This document shows positions 18,053 through 29,375 of a stretch of DNA of 64,000 bases, piece by piece (position 1 is the first letter of the stretch; the number at the start of each line of letters is the position of its first letter). The DNA lies in NCBI GenBank assembly GCA_947472645.1, contig CANJBQ010000008.1:1-64000 (forward strand). The letters run 5' to 3'. Below the pieces are notes generated by a model. It saw nothing but the letters and a program-made list of their open reading frames with translations. It did not search any database and was not told where the DNA came from. The DNA is from Burkholderiaceae bacterium. Its GTDB lineage: Bacteria > Pseudomonadota > Gammaproteobacteria > Burkholderiales > Burkholderiaceae. Position numbers and translations under genes: made by a program.

Positions 18053-19303
18053 ATGTATAAGCACATTAAGATTCCAGCTGGGGAACAAATTACCGTTAAT
18101 GCCGATTTTTCCATTAATGTCCCTGATCAGCCCATCATTCCGTTTATTGAGGGAGATGGAACAGGTTTAGATATCACCCCTGTGATGATTAAGGTTGTTG
18201 ATGCTGCGGTTGCGAAAGCTTACGGTGGCAAAAAGAAAATTTCTTGGATGGAAGTTTATGCTGGTGAAAAAGCGACAAAGATATATGGCCCAGATGTTTG
18301 GATGCCAGAAGAAACCCTTGAAGCGGTCAAAAAATATGTTGTTTCTATTAAAGGCCCTTTAACTACGCCAGTTGGTGGTGGAATACGTTCTTTGAATGTA
18401 GCTTTGCGCCAAGAACTCGATTTATATGTTTGCTTACGCCCTGTTCGCTACTTTAAAGGAACCCCTTCACCATTAAAAGAGCCTGAAAAAACAGATATGG
18501 TGATTTTCCGTGAAAACTCAGAAGATATTTATGCTGGTATTGAGTGGATGGCAGAGTCAGATGGCGCTAAAAAAATTATTGATTTTATGATTAAAGAAAT
18601 GGGCGTTAAGAAGATTAGATTCCCAAGTACATCATCAATTGGTATTAAGCCAGTTTCAAAAGAAGGCACTTTCCGCTTGGTTCGTAAAGCGATTCAGTAC
18701 GCAATAGATAATGACAAGCCGTCAATGACATTGGTTCATAAAGGCAACATCATGAAATTTACTGAAGGCGGATTCCGTGATTGGGGCTACGAGATTGCTC
18801 AAAAAGAATTTGGCGCAGAATTAATTGATGGTGGTCCATGGTGCAAGATGAAGAATCCTAAGACCGGAAAAGAAATCATCATTAAAGATGTAATTGCTGA
18901 TGCTTTCTTACAGCAGATTCTTTTGCGTCCTAATGAATATAGCGTCATTGCAACATTGAACTTAAATGGCGACTACGTTTCTGACGCGCTTGCTGCTCAG
19001 GTTGGTGGAATTGGTATTGCGCCAGGTGCGAATTTATCTGACACCATTGCTATGTTTGAGGCAACTCATGGTACTGCTCCTAAATATGCTGGAAAAGATT
19101 ATGTCAATCCAGGGTCAGAGATTTTGTCAGCAGAGATGATGTTACGTCATATGGGATGGTTTGAGGCGGCTGACGCAATCATTAGCTCTATGGAAAAATC
19201 GATTTTGTCGAAGAAGGTGACATATGACTTTGCCCGTTTAATGGAAGGTGCGACTCAAGTATCTTGCTCAGGCTTCGGACAAGTCATGATTGATAACATG
19301 TAA
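18053..19303 (+). CDS. icd: Isocitrate dehydrogenase (NADP-dependent)
   Basis: Oxidatively decarboxylates isocitrate to 2-oxoglutarate in the TCA cycle, giving NADPH. The 416-aa length is that of the E. coli-type homodimeric enzyme. Motifs: '[15 protein letters not shown]', the substrate-binding '[19 protein letters not shown]' (the Ser corresponds to the E. coli phosphorylation site), '[14 protein letters not shown]' and '[19 protein letters not shown]'. It is a single-gene unit with its own promoter, strong ribosome site and terminator. Confidence 0.97.
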   Translation: MYKHIKIPAGEQITVNADFSINVPDQPIIPFIEGDGTGLDITPVMIKVVDAAVAKAYGGKKKISWMEVYAGEKATKIYGPDVWMPEETLEAVKKYVVSIKGPLTTPVGGGIRSLNVALRQELDLYVCLRPVRYFKGTPSPLKEPEKTDMVIFRENSEDIYAGIEWMAESDGAKKIIDFMIKEMGVKKIRFPSTSSIGIKPVSKEGTFRLVRKAIQYAIDNDKPSMTLVHKGNIMKFTEGGFRDWGYEIAQKEFGAELIDGGPWCKMKNPKTGKEIIIKDVIADAFLQQILLRPNEYSVIATLNLNGDYVSDALAAQVGGIGIAPGANLSDTIAMFEATHGTAPKYAGKDYVNPGSEILSAEMMLRHMGWFEAADAIISSMEKSILSKKVTYDFARLMEGATQVSCSGFGQVMIDNM

Positions 19304-19325
19304 TCTAGTTTCAGGCATGATGAAG

Positions 19326-19348
19326 AAGGTCCTTTAGAGGGCCTTTTT
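19326..19348 (+). terminator. Intrinsic terminator of icd
   Basis: AAGGTCCT / AGGGCCTT stem (one G-T pair) with a TTAG loop, followed by TTTTTC, 22 bases after the icd stop. Confidence 0.8.
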
Positions 19349-19385
19349 CTTTTGGTAATCGTAAATACAGGTAGCTGAGTAACAA

Positions 19386-19409
19386 AAAAACCCCTCGCGA
19401 GGGGTTTTT
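19386..19409. terminator. Bidirectional intrinsic terminator of the cold-shock gene
   Basis: AAAAACCCCT-CGCG-AGGGGTTTTT is a perfect 24-base palindrome. It sits 30 bases downstream of the minus-strand csp stop codon and would also back up icd termination on the plus strand. Confidence 0.88.
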
Positions 19410-19438
19410 GTCCAACATCCTATAAAGGATTAACTCAA

Positions 19439-19642
19439 TTAAGCGCCTTGAATATTGGTCGCTTGTTTGCCTTTTGGGCCTTGAGTAATATCAAAGGTAA
19501 CTTTTTGACCTTCTTTGAGGGTTTTGAAACCACTCATTGTTATTGCGCTGAAGTGAGCAAATAACTCTTCTTCGCCATCATCAGGTTTAATAAACCCGAA
19601 ACCTTTTGCATCATTAAACCATTTTACGACACCGGTTGCCAT
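19439..19642 (-). CDS. Cold-shock domain protein (CspA family)
   Basis: A 67-aa nucleic-acid-binding protein, a single five-stranded beta-barrel. RNP1 is KGFGFI and RNP2 is LFAHF (the usual form is VFVHF), with the opening [16 protein letters not shown] and the ending '[13 protein letters not shown]', typical of proteobacterial Csp proteins. They act as RNA chaperones or transcription antiterminators; which paralogue this is cannot be told. Its ~100-base leader and divergent clpS neighbour are typical of proteobacterial csp loci. Confidence 0.95.
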   Translation of the reverse strand: MATGVVKWFNDAKGFGFIKPDDGEEELFAHFSAITMSGFKTLKEGQKVTFDITQGPKGKQATNIQGA

Positions 19643-19747
19643 TCGAACTCCATTACTTATATAAAAAAATCAATCTTGAAGCGTGAAAAACTGTAAAGCC
19701 AACACATCTACAAGCCTCGTGCAATCAACTCTTTGCACATAGTAAGG

Positions 19748-19776
19748 ATTGTTTTCCTTTATTGAGCTTATGTCAA
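19748..19776 (-). promoter_or_regulatory. Candidate sigma-70 promoter of the cold-shock gene
   Basis: On the minus strand, a perfect TTGACA (19771-19776) is followed after 17 bases by AACAAT (19748-19753, 4 of 6). Transcription would start near 19741, leaving an untranslated leader of about 100 bases before the csp ATG at 19642. Long leaders are a known feature of cold-inducible csp mRNAs. The rest of the 278-base csp-clpS gap (19643-19920) shows no gene. Confidence 0.5.
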
Positions 19777-19920
19777 GGTTAAATTACTCAAAAACCACTA
19801 GTATTTGCCCTTATTTGATGCAATTTTTATTAAATCGTCATCAATTTGGTAATTTTCTATAAAAAATATTCACTCAAGTCCAAAAAAACTAGTAAATTGA
19901 TAATTGGTTAGAATCTAAGT

Positions 19921-20280
19921 ATGAACTTGAAATTGAGCTTAAAACCGACTTTAGCTGTTGGCAATCCCAAACCTTTGGGTGATGATGAGAGAGCCACCGT
20001 TTTAGATCGTGAGGTTCAAAAAGTAGAGCCACCACCACTATATAAGGTGGTTTTACTCAATGATGATTTTACGCCGATGGAATTTGTTGTGATGATCATT
20101 CAAGAATTTTTTCACAAAGATCAGGAGACAGCTACTAGAATTATGTTACAAGTACATATAGAAGGAAAAGGTGTTTGCGGAGTCTATACACATGATGTCG
20201 CAGCCACCAAAGTAGCGCAAGTTTCAGACATGTCCCGGAAATCCGGCCACCCTTTGCAATGCATGATGGAGGAAGTATGA
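19921..20280 (+). CDS. clpS: ATP-dependent Clp protease adaptor ClpS
   Basis: N-end-rule adaptor that binds N-terminal Phe, Leu, Trp or Tyr and passes substrates to ClpAP. The 119-aa protein has a variable N-terminal tail (~40 aa) and the core '[20 protein letters not shown]' with the binding-pocket N-D-D. '[20 protein letters not shown]' and the terminal '[12 protein letters not shown]' complete it. ATG 19921 has no Shine-Dalgarno sequence; TAGAAT at 19909-19914 lies only 6 bases upstream, suggesting a leaderless mRNA. It overlaps clpA by ATGA. Confidence 0.97.
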   Translation: MNLKLSLKPTLAVGNPKPLGDDERATVLDREVQKVEPPPLYKVVLLNDDFTPMEFVVMIIQEFFHKDQETATRIMLQVHIEGKGVCGVYTHDVAATKVAQVSDMSRKSGHPLQCMMEEV

Positions 20281-22577
20281 TTGCCCAAGAACTTGAAGTC
20301 AGTTTACATATGGCTTTTGTGGATGCGAGAGCGGCACGTCATGAGTTCATTACGGTGGAGCACTTATTATGCGCACTGCTAGATAACGCGACATCAGTTG
20401 AAGTGTTGAAGGCTTGCGCCGTCAACATCGCTGATTTGAGAGCGCAACTAAAAAACTTTATTAACGACAATACTCCTGTAGTACCTGGTGTTGAAGAGGT
20501 TGATACGCAACCAACTCTAGGGTTTCAGCGAGTAATTCAGCGTGCAATTATGCATGTTCAGTCCACATCGAGCGGTAAAAAAGAAGTGACTGGCGCTAAT
20601 GTACTTGTTGCAATATTTGGTGAAAAAGATTCACATGCTGTGTACTATCTTCAACAACAAGGAGTTACACGCCTAGATGTTGTTAACTTCATTAGTCACG
20701 GAATTCGTAAAGACCAAGCTGAATCTACAAAACCTGAGTCTGCAGGAGCGGAGAATGAGGAAGCGAATGGTTCTGGTAAAGATAGCCCGTTAGAACAATA
20801 TACGCAAAACTTAAATCTTTTAGCGCGGCAAGGAAAGATTGATCCTTTGATTGGTCGAGAGCTGGAAGTTGAACGCGTGATTCAAATCTTGTGTCGTAGA
20901 AGAAAAAATAATCCATTGCTAGTCGGCGAAGCTGGAGTTGGTAAAACGGCTATTGCTGAGGGACTTGCATGGCGGGTTACGCAAAAAGAAGTCCCAGAAA
21001 TTCTAAAAGATGCAGTGGTTTACTCACTTGACATGGGCGCGCTTCTTGCAGGAACTAAATATCGCGGTGATTTTGAACAGCGTTTAAAAGCCGTACTCAA
21101 GTCATTAAAAGATAATGTCAATGCCATTTTATTCATTGATGAGATTCACACATTAATTGGAGCAGGCGCGGCCTCTGGGGGAACTTTGGATGCGAGTAAT
21201 TTGCTTAAACCAGCCCTTTCTAGTGGTCAGCTAAAGTGTATTGGAGCTACAACCTTTACAGAATACCGTGGGATTTTTGAAAAAGATGCGGCGCTTTCAA
21301 GACGCTTCCAAAAAATTGACGTTTTAGAGCCATCTATCGATCAAACAGTACAGATATTGCGCGGGCTTAAATCTCGCTTTGAAGAGCATCATGGCGTTAA
21401 ATATACTCAAAGTGCATTAAGTGCCGCTGCAGAGCTTTCTTCTCGTTATATTAATGATCGCCAATTACCTGATAAAGCGATTGATGTGATTGATGAGGCT
21501 GGCGCTGCTCAGCGAATATTGCCAAAGTCTAAACAGAAAAAAACCATTGGTCGTTTAGAGATTGAAGACATTGTTTCTAAAATCGCTCGTATACCTCCAC
21601 AATCAGTCAGTGTTGATGATCGTAGTAAGTTACAGACGCTTGATCGCGATTTGAAAAGTGTTGTGTTTGGTCAAGAACCAGCGATTGAAGTATTGGCTTC
21701 TGCGATTAAGATGGCGCGTGCTGGACTGGGCAAAATAGATAAGCCGATTGGCTCTTTCTTATTTTCAGGCCCCACTGGCGTTGGTAAGACAGAGGTTGCA
21801 AAACAACTCGCTTTTATTATGGGCGTTGAGTTATTGCGCTTTGACATGTCTGAGTATATGGAGCGTCATGCAGTCAGTCGACTGATTGGCGCGCCTCCAG
21901 GATATGTGGGCTTTGATCAAGGTGGATTATTAACGGAGGCTGTTAATAAGAAGCCTCATTGTGTTCTTTTGTTAGATGAAATTGAAAAAGCTCATCCAGA
22001 TATTTTCAATATCCTCTTACAAGTCATGGATCATGGCACCTTAACAGATAACAATGGTCGTAAGGCAGATTTTAGAAACGTCATCATTATTATGACGACG
22101 AATGCTGGCGCTGAAACAATGAATAAAGCGACCATTGGATTTACAAATCCTCGTGAGGCTGGCGATGAAATGGTCGATATCAAGAAGATGTTTACGCCAG
22201 AGTTTAGAAACCGTCTTGATGCGATTGTGTCCTTTAAGGCACTAGATGAGTCCATTATTCTGCGGGTTGTGGATAAGTTCTTGATGCAACTTGAAGAGCA
22301 GTTACATGAAAAGAAAGTGGACGCTACATTCTCCGCTGGATTACGTGCACATTTAGCGAAAAAAGGTTTTGATCCTTTAATGGGCGCTAGACCGATGCAG
22401 CGCTTAATCCAAGATACAGTTCGTAAGGCTTTAGCGGACGAATTACTCTTTGGGCGCTTAGTCAATGGCGGAGCCGTTATGGTAGATGTCGATGCTGAAA
22501 ATCAAGTTATCTTGGATATTCAACCTGTGGCCATAAAGGGTAAGACAGCATCAACCGAGACTTCAGAAGAGATTTAA
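20277..22577 (+). CDS. clpA: ATP-dependent Clp protease ATP-binding subunit ClpA
   Basis: Hexameric AAA+ unfoldase that feeds ClpP, partnered by ClpS. From ATG 20277 (overlapping the clpS stop) it is 766 aa. It has an N-terminal repeat domain (1-~145) and a first AAA module with Walker A GEAGVGKT (~217). A second module has GPTGVGKTE (~498) with '[20 protein letters not shown]' and the C-terminal '[20 protein letters not shown]'. The absence of the long coiled-coil middle domain separates it from ClpB. The clpP gene is not in this window. Confidence 0.98.
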   Translation: MIAQELEVSLHMAFVDARAARHEFITVEHLLCALLDNATSVEVLKACAVNIADLRAQLKNFINDNTPVVPGVEEVDTQPTLGFQRVIQRAIMHVQSTSSGKKEVTGANVLVAIFGEKDSHAVYYLQQQGVTRLDVVNFISHGIRKDQAESTKPESAGAENEEANGSGKDSPLEQYTQNLNLLARQGKIDPLIGRELEVERVIQILCRRRKNNPLLVGEAGVGKTAIAEGLAWRVTQKEVPEILKDAVVYSLDMGALLAGTKYRGDFEQRLKAVLKSLKDNVNAILFIDEIHTLIGAGAASGGTLDASNLLKPALSSGQLKCIGATTFTEYRGIFEKDAALSRRFQKIDVLEPSIDQTVQILRGLKSRFEEHHGVKYTQSALSAAAELSSRYINDRQLPDKAIDVIDEAGAAQRILPKSKQKKTIGRLEIEDIVSKIARIPPQSVSVDDRSKLQTLDRDLKSVVFGQEPAIEVLASAIKMARAGLGKIDKPIGSFLFSGPTGVGKTEVAKQLAFIMGVELLRFDMSEYMERHAVSRLIGAPPGYVGFDQGGLLTEAVNKKPHCVLLLDEIEKAHPDIFNILLQVMDHGTLTDNNGRKADFRNVIIIMTTNAGAETMNKATIGFTNPREAGDEMVDIKKMFTPEFRNRLDAIVSFKALDESIILRVVDKFLMQLEEQLHEKKVDATFSAGLRAHLAKKGFDPLMGARPMQRLIQDTVRKALADELLFGRLVNGGAVMVDVDAENQVILDIQPVAIKGKTASTETSEEI

Positions 22578-22597
22578 AACTGATAAGCTCTTTGAAG

Positions 22598-22622
22598 AGG
22601 CCTCTTTTGAGGCCTTTTTTTA
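22598..22622 (+). terminator. Intrinsic terminator of clpSA
   Basis: AGGCCTC-TTTT-GAGGCCT hairpin (22598-22615) followed by a T run, 20 bases after the clpA stop. Confidence 0.88.
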
Positions 22623-22655
22623 TGAGAGTACTGCGTGAGAAGCGGACGGCTTAAA

Positions 22656-23105
22656 CTATGCTTTCCCTGTGCTTCCAAAACCTCCATCACCACGCTGCGA
22701 AGACTCAAAATCATTAACTACAGATAACTCAACTTGCATGACGGGCACGATGACTAGTTGAGCTAACCTTTCCATCGGCTCAAGTCGGAAGGTGCTATTT
22801 GATCGGTTCCAGGTACTGACCATGAGTTGACCTTGATAATCTGAATCAATCAGGCCGACCAAGTTTCCAAGAACGATACCGTGTTTATGACCAAGACCTG
22901 AACGCGGTAATATCATCGCGCAGAATCTTGGATCACCAATGTAAATCGCAATACCTGTAGGAACTAAGATGGTTTGCCCTGAAGCAATTTCAACAGCTTC
23001 ATCAAGACAGGCTCTTAGATCAAGGCCCGCACTGCCAGACGTGGCATATTGAGGGAGTTGAGAGCGCATCCGCTCATCCATAATTTTTACTTGAAGTTTT
23101 TGCAT
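22656..23105 (-). CDS. dut: Deoxyuridine 5'-triphosphate nucleotidohydrolase
   Basis: Hydrolyses dUTP to dUMP and pyrophosphate, keeping uracil out of DNA. The 149-aa trimeric-type dUTPase shows the ordered motifs: 'GSAGLDLRA' (1), [10 protein letters not shown] (2), '[11 protein letters not shown]' (3), '[10 protein letters not shown]' (4) and the Gly-rich C-terminal [10 protein letters not shown] (5). It is last in the minus-strand ribF-ileS-lspA-coaBC-dut run; coaBC-dut adjacency is widely conserved in proteobacteria. Confidence 0.98.
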   Translation of the reverse strand: MQKLQVKIMDERMRSQLPQYATSGSAGLDLRACLDEAVEIASGQTILVPTGIAIYIGDPRFCAMILPRSGLGHKHGIVLGNLVGLIDSDYQGQLMVSTWNRSNSTFRLEPMERLAQLVIVPVMQVELSVVNDFESSQRGDGGFGSTGKA

Positions 23106-23117
23106 AGTATGTTGGGG

Positions 23118-24347
23118 TTAGAGACGTTTTGAGACTTCACGAATCACATCGCGGGCTAATGAAAGTTTATCTGCAGGTCCTATATGAGTTTCACCTTGGG
23201 CATCAATTAAGGTGATTTGATTATGATCTTCACCAAAGGTACTGGGACCATGGTTAGCAATTAATAAAGGAATGTTCTTTGCGAGCAGTTTCTTTTTGCC
23301 ATGATCAACCATATTTTGTGTTTCAGCAGCAAACCCAATACAGAAAGGATGATGCTTGACGCTATGTTTGGCAAACTCAGACAAAATATCTGGATTTTGG
23401 ACTAAATCAAAAGAAGGGACATCAGAAGTATTTTGTTTTTTTATTTTGTGCTCAGCGATTTGACGAACCCGCCAATCAGCAACTGCTGCGACACTAAAAA
23501 ATAGATCACAATCTTGATGGGCCATTACAGCAGAAAGCATATCGTTAGCACTGAGGACATTGACTCGAGTAATTTTGCCGATGTAAGCAAGAGGGGTTTC
23601 TAGCGAGACTGGACCTGCTATTAAATGTACAGTAGCGCCTGCTTCAAGAGCGGCTCGGGCAATGGCAAAGCCCATTTTCCCAGAACTACGATTAGTTAGA
23701 CCGCGCACCGGATCTATGGATTCATAAGTTGGACCTGCTGTGATAAGTACTTTCTTACCCTGTAGCAACTTGGGTTGAAAAAAAGCGATGAGGGCTTCAC
23801 AAATCTCGATGGGCTCAAGCATACGCCCCATGCCAACTTCACCACATGCTTGATCACCACTAGCGGGACCTAAAAGAATCACTTTATCTTGTAACAATCT
23901 AGCCACGCTTCGTTGTGTAGCCTCATGCTCCCACATTTGTCGATTCATAGAAGGTGTTATGAGGAGTGGACAATTCGTTAAGACGCCATTGGACTCATGG
24001 CCCCGAGCTAGGCACAAGGTCGAGAGCAGGTCATCTGCCAGCCCTAAAGAAAGCTTAGCCATAAAATCAGCGCTTGCTGGAGCAATTAAGATGGCGTCAA
24101 CATCTCTTGATAACTCGATGTGGGGCATCCCATTCGGTATCCGTGCATCCCATTGGCTAATAAAAACTGGATTTCCTGAGACAGCTTGTAAGGTTGTTGG
24201 TGTTACAAAATGGGTTGCCGCTTCGGTCATCACAACTTTGACTTTTGCGCCTTGTTTGATCAGTTGACGGACAAGCTCAGGAGATTTATAGGCTGCGATG
24301 CCTCCGGTAATACCCAGAAGGATGGTTTTATTGTTGAGAGACATCAT
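23118..24347 (-). CDS. coaBC: Bifunctional phosphopantothenoylcysteine decarboxylase / phosphopantothenate-cysteine ligase
   Basis: Two consecutive steps of coenzyme A synthesis, downstream of PanB. The N-terminal flavoprotein decarboxylase half (CoaC) has '[20 protein letters not shown]', the '[21 protein letters not shown]' segment and a catalytic His region 'GMPHIELS'. The C-terminal ligase half (CoaB) has '[20 protein letters not shown]', 'SGKMGFAIA' and 'KIKKQ'. I start it at ATG 24347 because GGAGAG lies 7 bases upstream; the frame opens 5 codons earlier, at 24362, inside that ribosome site. 409 aa is normal. Confidence 0.96.
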   Translation of the reverse strand: MMSLNNKTILLGITGGIAAYKSPELVRQLIKQGAKVKVVMTEAATHFVTPTTLQAVSGNPVFISQWDARIPNGMPHIELSRDVDAILIAPASADFMAKLSLGLADDLLSTLCLARGHESNGVLTNCPLLITPSMNRQMWEHEATQRSVARLLQDKVILLGPASGDQACGEVGMGRMLEPIEICEALIAFFQPKLLQGKKVLITAGPTYESIDPVRGLTNRSSGKMGFAIARAALEAGATVHLIAGPVSLETPLAYIGKITRVNVLSANDMLSAVMAHQDCDLFFSVAAVADWRVRQIAEHKIKKQNTSDVPSFDLVQNPDILSEFAKHSVKHHPFCIGFAAETQNMVDHGKKKLLAKNIPLLIANHGPSTFGEDHNQITLIDAQGETHIGPADKLSLARDVIREVSKRL

Positions 24348-24368
24348 GACAGAACTCTCCATGTAGTT

Positions 24369-24878
24369 TTAGCGTTGTTTGATGACGCGTATTAGCTCAT
24401 CAATAATGAGCAATGCAGTACCTAAAGTGATAGCACTATCAGCCACGTTAAAAGCTGGCCAATGATACTGTTGATAATATACATCAATAAAATCAACAAC
24501 CGCCCCGTGGGTAAAACGATCGATTAAATTACCGATTGCACCCCCCAAAATCAGCGAGATAGAAAAACAAAAAATAGCTTGGCTTGCATGACGTATTAAT
24601 AACCAAAGCATGACTATAACGGCAACTGAACCAATGCCAATAAAGAACCACCTTTGCCATCCTGAACCATTCGCCAAGAAAGAAAACGCAGCTCCTGGGT
24701 TATAAATAAGCACCCAATTTAAAAATGATGTGATCGGGTGAGAAGATAGTTCAGTAATTTTATTAATAGTCACCAGCTTGGTGAGTTGGTCGGCAATGAT
24801 GACAAGCACGGAAATAGCGATCCATAGCTTAAAGCCATAAGAGCTTTTATTGGAAAAAGGAGATCGAGATCTTGGCAT
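24369..24878 (-). CDS. lspA: Lipoprotein signal peptidase (signal peptidase II)
   Basis: Inner-membrane aspartyl protease that removes signal peptides from diacylglyceryl-modified prolipoproteins. The 169-aa protein has four hydrophobic segments. The catalytic aspartates are D129 in 'THGAVVDFIDV' and D147 in 'FNVADSAITLG', with 'YNPGAAFSFL' and 'GGAIGNLIDR' conserved between. One likely client is the lipobox-bearing binding protein encoded at 34.9 kb. It lies 21 bases after ileS, the usual ileS-lspA pair. Confidence 0.97.
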   Translation of the reverse strand: MPRSRSPFSNKSSYGFKLWIAISVLVIIADQLTKLVTINKITELSSHPITSFLNWVLIYNPGAAFSFLANGSGWQRWFFIGIGSVAVIVMLWLLIRHASQAIFCFSISLILGGAIGNLIDRFTHGAVVDFIDVYYQQYHWPAFNVADSAITLGTALLIIDELIRVIKQR

Positions 24879-24899
24879 TAATCATTTCCTCGTTTCATT

Positions 24900-27746
24900 T
24901 TAGGCAAAGTGACGAATTTCACCATCACCAAATAAATTGATCTCGCATCTATTGCAAAGATCAATATGTTGAGTGATGGTTCCCACCTCGGGTGTGTAAT
25001 GCCAACAACGGGCACACTTTTGGTATGAGGATGCTTTAACAATCACTTGAAGGGGTTTACCTACATCTTCTTCGATAACACTGGCGCTCGATGTGATGCA
25101 AACAAATTTGAGGTCCATAGCGATGCTTTTGAGTAACTGAGTATCGATCGATGCTGCATGAATAGTAATTTCTGCTTGAAGAGATGAACCGACTTTCCCC
25201 AACTCTCGTTCAAGTTCAATCGCTTTTGTCACATCTTGTCGGATATTTCGGATATGAGACCATTTTTCTAGAAGGTCAGAGGAATGGCTTGGAGTTTTGA
25301 TATCCGTATATTTAGACGTAAAAATAGTTTGAGAGTTTTCAGTGCCATGTTCAAAAATTTGCCAAGCTTCTTCAGCAGTAAACGATAAGAATGGGGCCAT
25401 CCAACGCAGCATGGCTTCAGTAATCGCGTATAAAACAGTTTGAGCACTTTTTCTGGCTAAAGATTGGGCGGGAGTTGTATAGAGGCGATCTTTGAGGATG
25501 TCTAAATAAAATCCACCGAGGTCTTCGGAGCAAAACGTCATGATTCTGGCTACGGCAGTATGAAACTCATACCGATCATAAAGTTCCAAGATCTCCTGCT
25601 GAACTTGTCCAGTTAACGCCAGCATATATTGGTCAATTTCGATTAAGTCGCTGATCGCAACGGACTCATCTTGATGGTGAAAGTCACTGAGATTAGCTAA
25701 AAGAAAACGTAACGTATTTCGGATGCGCCGATAAGATTCAACAACACGCTTGAGGATTTCATCAGAAATCGTCATTTCCCCTGAGTAATCCGTAGAGGCT
25801 GTCCATAGACGAATAATTTCGGCGCCCATTTTATCTGCCACTTCTTGAGGTGCGATGACGTTACCTAAAGATTTACTCATTTTCCGACCATGACCATCCA
25901 CCGTAAAACCATGCGTCAGGAGACCTTTATAAGGCGGTCTGCCATCCAGCATTGAACCGGTTAATAGAGAGGAGTGGAACCAACCTCGATGTTGATCAGA
26001 GCCCTCTAAGTAGAGATCAGCTAGTCTCTCCTGGGCATCACCCGTCGATAACTCTTCTGCATGAGAGCCGCGGATCACATGCCAATGGGTGGTTCCGGAG
26101 TCAAACCAAACATCTAATGTATCTTTATTTTTTTCGTAATGACTGCTATCAGCGCCTAGGATTGTTTCAGGATTGAGCGTTTGCCAAGCTTCGATACCCT
26201 TAACTTCAATGAGTTGCGCAACTTGTTCCATATGGGATTGTGTATTTGGATGTAATTCACCCGTTTCACGATGCACAAAAAAAGCCATCGGTACACCCCA
26301 CTGGCGCTGCCGAGACAGCGTCCAATCCGGACGGTTAGCAATCATGCCATGAAGACGCTGCTGCCCCCATGCCGGATAAAAGTGAGTAGATGCAATACCC
26401 TCTAGAGCGACTTGACGTAGGCTTTTGGTAGAGCCATCAGGAACTTTATCCATACTGGCAAACCATTGTGATGTAGCCCTATAAATGATGGGAGTTTTAT
26501 GTCTCCAGCAATGCATATAAGAGTGTGTAAATTCAACCGACTTTAAGAGTGATCCAGCTTGGGATAATGCCTTGACGATTTCTGGATTAGCTTTCCAGAT
26601 AAACTGACCCCCGAAAATAGGTAAGGTACTGGCATAAACACCATGGCTCATCACGGGGCTAATAATGTCAGCATCTTTCATGCCGTGAGCTTTACAGGAT
26701 TTATAGTCTTCTTCCCCATAAGCTGGAGCGCTATGAACAATACCTGTTCCACTTTCAAGAGTTACATATTCGGCACAGTAGACAGGAGAGACTCGTTGGT
26801 AACCCACATCAAGAGACGCTAATGGGTGCTCAAAAGTAAAGTTTTCTAAATTTTTACCCAAACAAGTCCCAAGTATAGTTCCTTCGAGACCATAGGAACT
26901 TAGACAGGTTTCTACGCGCTCTTTTGCCAAAATCAGTAATTGAGAGCCCACATTCACTAAAGCATATTCAAATTCAGGATGGACATTTAAAGCCTGATTT
27001 GAGGGTATTGTCCATGGAGTGGTAGTCCAAATAACAATCTGGCCTTCTAGATTGGGCAATGCATCAAGCCCAAAGATTGCCGCTAAACGAGATTTCTCTG
27101 AATCAACAAATCGAAACCCTACATCGATCGCTGGATCTTTCTTATCTTGATACTCTACTTCTGCCTCCGCTAATGCTGAGCCACAATCAAAACACCAGTT
27201 CACAGGCTTAAGGCCTCTAAACACAAATCCCTTTTCCATAATTTTAGCTAAAGCACGAAGTTCATTCGCTTCGTTTTTAAAACTCATTGTTAGATACGGA
27301 TTTTTCCAGTCACCAAGAACACCGAGGCGTTCAAAGTCAATTTTTTGTTGTTCAATTTGTTCTGTGGCGTACGCTCTCGCTTTTGCTTGAACTTCTTCGG
27401 TGGGAAGATTCTTGCCATATTTTTTTTCAATTTGTATTTCGATCGGCATTCCATGGCAGTCCCAGCCTGGCACATAGACTCCATCAAAGCCCATCAGAGT
27501 TTTACTTTTGACAATCATATCTTTGAGAATCTTATTGACGGCATGGCCAATATGAATATTGCCATTGGCATATGGCGGGCCATCATGCAAAATAAATTTC
27601 TTCTGACCAGCGCGTGATTGACGAATGATTTGGTAGAGATTTTTTTCTTGCCATTGTTTTACCCATAGGGGCTCACGTTTCGGCAAATCTCCGCGCATTG
27701 GAAAGGGCGTATCAAGTAAATTGACAGGGTATTGATTATCGGACAT
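24900..27746 (-). CDS. ileS: Isoleucyl-tRNA synthetase
   Basis: Class I synthetase charging tRNA-Ile with isoleucine, with an editing domain for valine. At 948 aa from ATG 27746 it has HIGH (65-68) in '[11 protein letters not shown]', the CP1 editing domain in the middle, and KMSKS (~620) in '[10 protein letters not shown]'. A C-terminal zinc site appears as CARCW ... CNRC. The start codon overlaps the ribF stop by 11 bases; a 12-codon upstream extension inside ribF has no family counterpart. The ribF-ileS-lspA order is conserved across proteobacteria. Confidence 0.98.
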   Translation of the reverse strand: MSDNQYPVNLLDTPFPMRGDLPKREPLWVKQWQEKNLYQIIRQSRAGQKKFILHDGPPYANGNIHIGHAVNKILKDMIVKSKTLMGFDGVYVPGWDCHGMPIEIQIEKKYGKNLPTEEVQAKARAYATEQIEQQKIDFERLGVLGDWKNPYLTMSFKNEANELRALAKIMEKGFVFRGLKPVNWCFDCGSALAEAEVEYQDKKDPAIDVGFRFVDSEKSRLAAIFGLDALPNLEGQIVIWTTTPWTIPSNQALNVHPEFEYALVNVGSQLLILAKERVETCLSSYGLEGTILGTCLGKNLENFTFEHPLASLDVGYQRVSPVYCAEYVTLESGTGIVHSAPAYGEEDYKSCKAHGMKDADIISPVMSHGVYASTLPIFGGQFIWKANPEIVKALSQAGSLLKSVEFTHSYMHCWRHKTPIIYRATSQWFASMDKVPDGSTKSLRQVALEGIASTHFYPAWGQQRLHGMIANRPDWTLSRQRQWGVPMAFFVHRETGELHPNTQSHMEQVAQLIEVKGIEAWQTLNPETILGADSSHYEKNKDTLDVWFDSGTTHWHVIRGSHAEELSTGDAQERLADLYLEGSDQHRGWFHSSLLTGSMLDGRPPYKGLLTHGFTVDGHGRKMSKSLGNVIAPQEVADKMGAEIIRLWTASTDYSGEMTISDEILKRVVESYRRIRNTLRFLLANLSDFHHQDESVAISDLIEIDQYMLALTGQVQQEILELYDRYEFHTAVARIMTFCSEDLGGFYLDILKDRLYTTPAQSLARKSAQTVLYAITEAMLRWMAPFLSFTAEEAWQIFEHGTENSQTIFTSKYTDIKTPSHSSDLLEKWSHIRNIRQDVTKAIELERELGKVGSSLQAEITIHAASIDTQLLKSIAMDLKFVCITSSASVIEEDVGKPLQVIVKASSYQKCARCWHYTPEVGTITQHIDLCNRCEINLFGDGEIRHFA

Positions 27747-28689
27747 GTGAATTTCTAAAGTATTCCCTAGCAACTGTTGCATCTGCTTGAATAGCGTTTT
27801 GCAAACTGGTTAAATCAGTGTATTTTGCCTCATCTCTGAGCTTTTTCAAGAATTCTATTTGAATAACCCGTCCATAGACATCCTGATCGAAATCAAAGAT
27901 ATGCGTTTCTAGCAGAACTCTACCTGCATCTTCGACGGTAGGGCGAAAGCCCAGGCTTGCTACAGCAGGTAATGGAGCTGGGCCTAAGCCATGAACTTGC
28001 ACCACAAAAATACCTGTCATTGCTGGTGGTCGTTGATGAAGCTTGCTCGATAAGGCCATATTTAAAGTAGGAAATCCTAAGGTTCTACCCAACTTTTTGC
28101 CATGGATAACATGCCCAGAAATCATATATTGACGCCCTAATAATTCCTGAGCTTCTTGAAGGTTCCCATTTTTTAAAGCGATTCTGACCGCGGTACTTGA
28201 AATCCGACGCTGTTGACTATCCTGAATCGTCTCAAGAGCTTGAACGGTAAAGCCGTATTGATTACCAGCGACTCTGAGTGAATCAATATTCCCGGCGCGC
28301 TTTGAACCGTAATGAAAATCATCACCAATAACAATATGTTGCGTATTTAACCCATTCACCAAAATATCTTTAACAAATTCATCTGCCGTCTTTTTAGCAA
28401 AATTCGCATTGAAATGCTCTACGACGACTAAGTCAATATTGGTTTGTTGCAATGCTTCTAGTTTGTCTCTCAAACTGAGGATACGCGTAGGGGCATTTTG
28501 GGGGGCGAAAAATTCTTTCGGATGAGGCTCGAATGTCAAAATGCAAGTTTGAAGTTGGCGCTCTTGGGCCACTACCTGCAATTGTTTTAGCAACGCCTGA
28601 TGCCCCAGGTGCACACCATCAAAATTACCGATGGTTAAGGCGCACGGGGTACGTGGTAAAGAGGGGGGTATTCCGCGGATAACTTTCAC
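27736..28689 (-). CDS. ribF: Bifunctional riboflavin kinase / FAD synthetase
   Basis: Makes FMN from riboflavin and then FAD from FMN. The 317-aa protein has an N-terminal nucleotidyltransferase domain ('[17 protein letters not shown]', '[15 protein letters not shown]', '[10 protein letters not shown]') and a C-terminal kinase domain ('[20 protein letters not shown]'). The start is GTG 28689 ('[10 protein letters not shown]'); TATAAT lies on the minus strand at 28702-28707, 12 bases upstream, so the leader would be very short. It heads the minus-strand operon through to dut and is divergent from purN (27 bases). Confidence 0.97.
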   Translation of the reverse strand: MKVIRGIPPSLPRTPCALTIGNFDGVHLGHQALLKQLQVVAQERQLQTCILTFEPHPKEFFAPQNAPTRILSLRDKLEALQQTNIDLVVVEHFNANFAKKTADEFVKDILVNGLNTQHIVIGDDFHYGSKRAGNIDSLRVAGNQYGFTVQALETIQDSQQRRISSTAVRIALKNGNLQEAQELLGRQYMISGHVIHGKKLGRTLGFPTLNMALSSKLHQRPPAMTGIFVVQVHGLGPAPLPAVASLGFRPTVEDAGRVLLETHIFDFDQDVYGRVIQIEFLKKLRDEAKYTDLTSLQNAIQADATVAREYFRNSHVR

Positions 28690-28701
28690 AACAATTAATC
28701 A

Positions 28702-28707
28702 ATTATA
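28702..28707 (-). promoter_or_regulatory. Candidate -10 element for the ribF operon
   Basis: A perfect TATAAT on the minus strand ends 12 bases before the ribF GTG. No good -35 hexamer is visible at 16-18 bases. If used, the transcript would begin only about 6 bases before the start codon. Confidence 0.35.
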
Positions 28708-28716
28708 TTAGGGGAG

Positions 28717-29358
28717 ATGAAAAAAATTGTGATTCTTATTTCTGGTCGAGGTTCAAATCTAAGGTCAATCCTTCAAGCCCAGCTTTTAAAAGCTTGGGAG
28801 GTCGATATTGCGCAAGTCATTACTAACCGTCCTCAAGCTCATGGAATCGAAATTGCCAAAGAATTTGGGGTTCCAGTGACTATTTTAGACCATCAGGCAT
28901 ATTATTCACGCCAAGAGTTTGACGCACAATTACTCAAAAAAACTCAGAGTTTTAAGCCTGATTTAGTCGTTTTGGCCGGTTTTATGAGGATTTTATCCCC
29001 TGAATTTGTTCATTTTTTCCAACATCGTTTAATTAATATTCACCCATCATTATTGCCAAGTTTTCCGGGGTTAAATACACATGCCGCAGCAATTACTGCT
29101 GGAGTGAAGTGGCACGGTGCCACCGTGCACTTTGTCACACAGGAGATGGATTTAGGCCCCATTATTGCGCAAGGCGCCGTCCCAGTTTTTTCCAATGACA
29201 CTGAGGCAACTTTAGAGCAAAGAGTCTTGCAAATAGAGCACAGTATTTATCCGCAAGCGATTGAGTGGTTTATTCAGGGGCGCTTACATATAGAGCAGGG
29301 TAATGTTAGAGTAGACCCTGCGCAGCAACAATTTTTTCAGTTGCCAATAACACCTTAA
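28717..29358 (+). CDS. purN: Phosphoribosylglycinamide formyltransferase
   Basis: Formyl-THF-dependent formylation of GAR to FGAR in purine synthesis. The 213-aa protein starts with 'KKIVILISGRGSNLRSIL'. It contains 'VVLAGFMRILSPEFV', the catalytic 'INIHPSLLPSFPGLNTH' (Asn-x-His) and 'GATVHFVTQEMDLGPIIAQG' with the conserved Asp. The AGGGGAG ribosome site abuts the ATG unusually closely (about 1-2 bases). It is followed by the methyltransferase gene after 17 bases. Confidence 0.97.
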   Translation: MKKIVILISGRGSNLRSILQAQLLKAWEVDIAQVITNRPQAHGIEIAKEFGVPVTILDHQAYYSRQEFDAQLLKKTQSFKPDLVVLAGFMRILSPEFVHFFQHRLINIHPSLLPSFPGLNTHAAAITAGVKWHGATVHFVTQEMDLGPIIAQGAVPVFSNDTEATLEQRVLQIEHSIYPQAIEWFIQGRLHIEQGNVRVDPAQQQFFQLPITP

Positions 29359-29375
29359 GGAATACTTTCATTCCA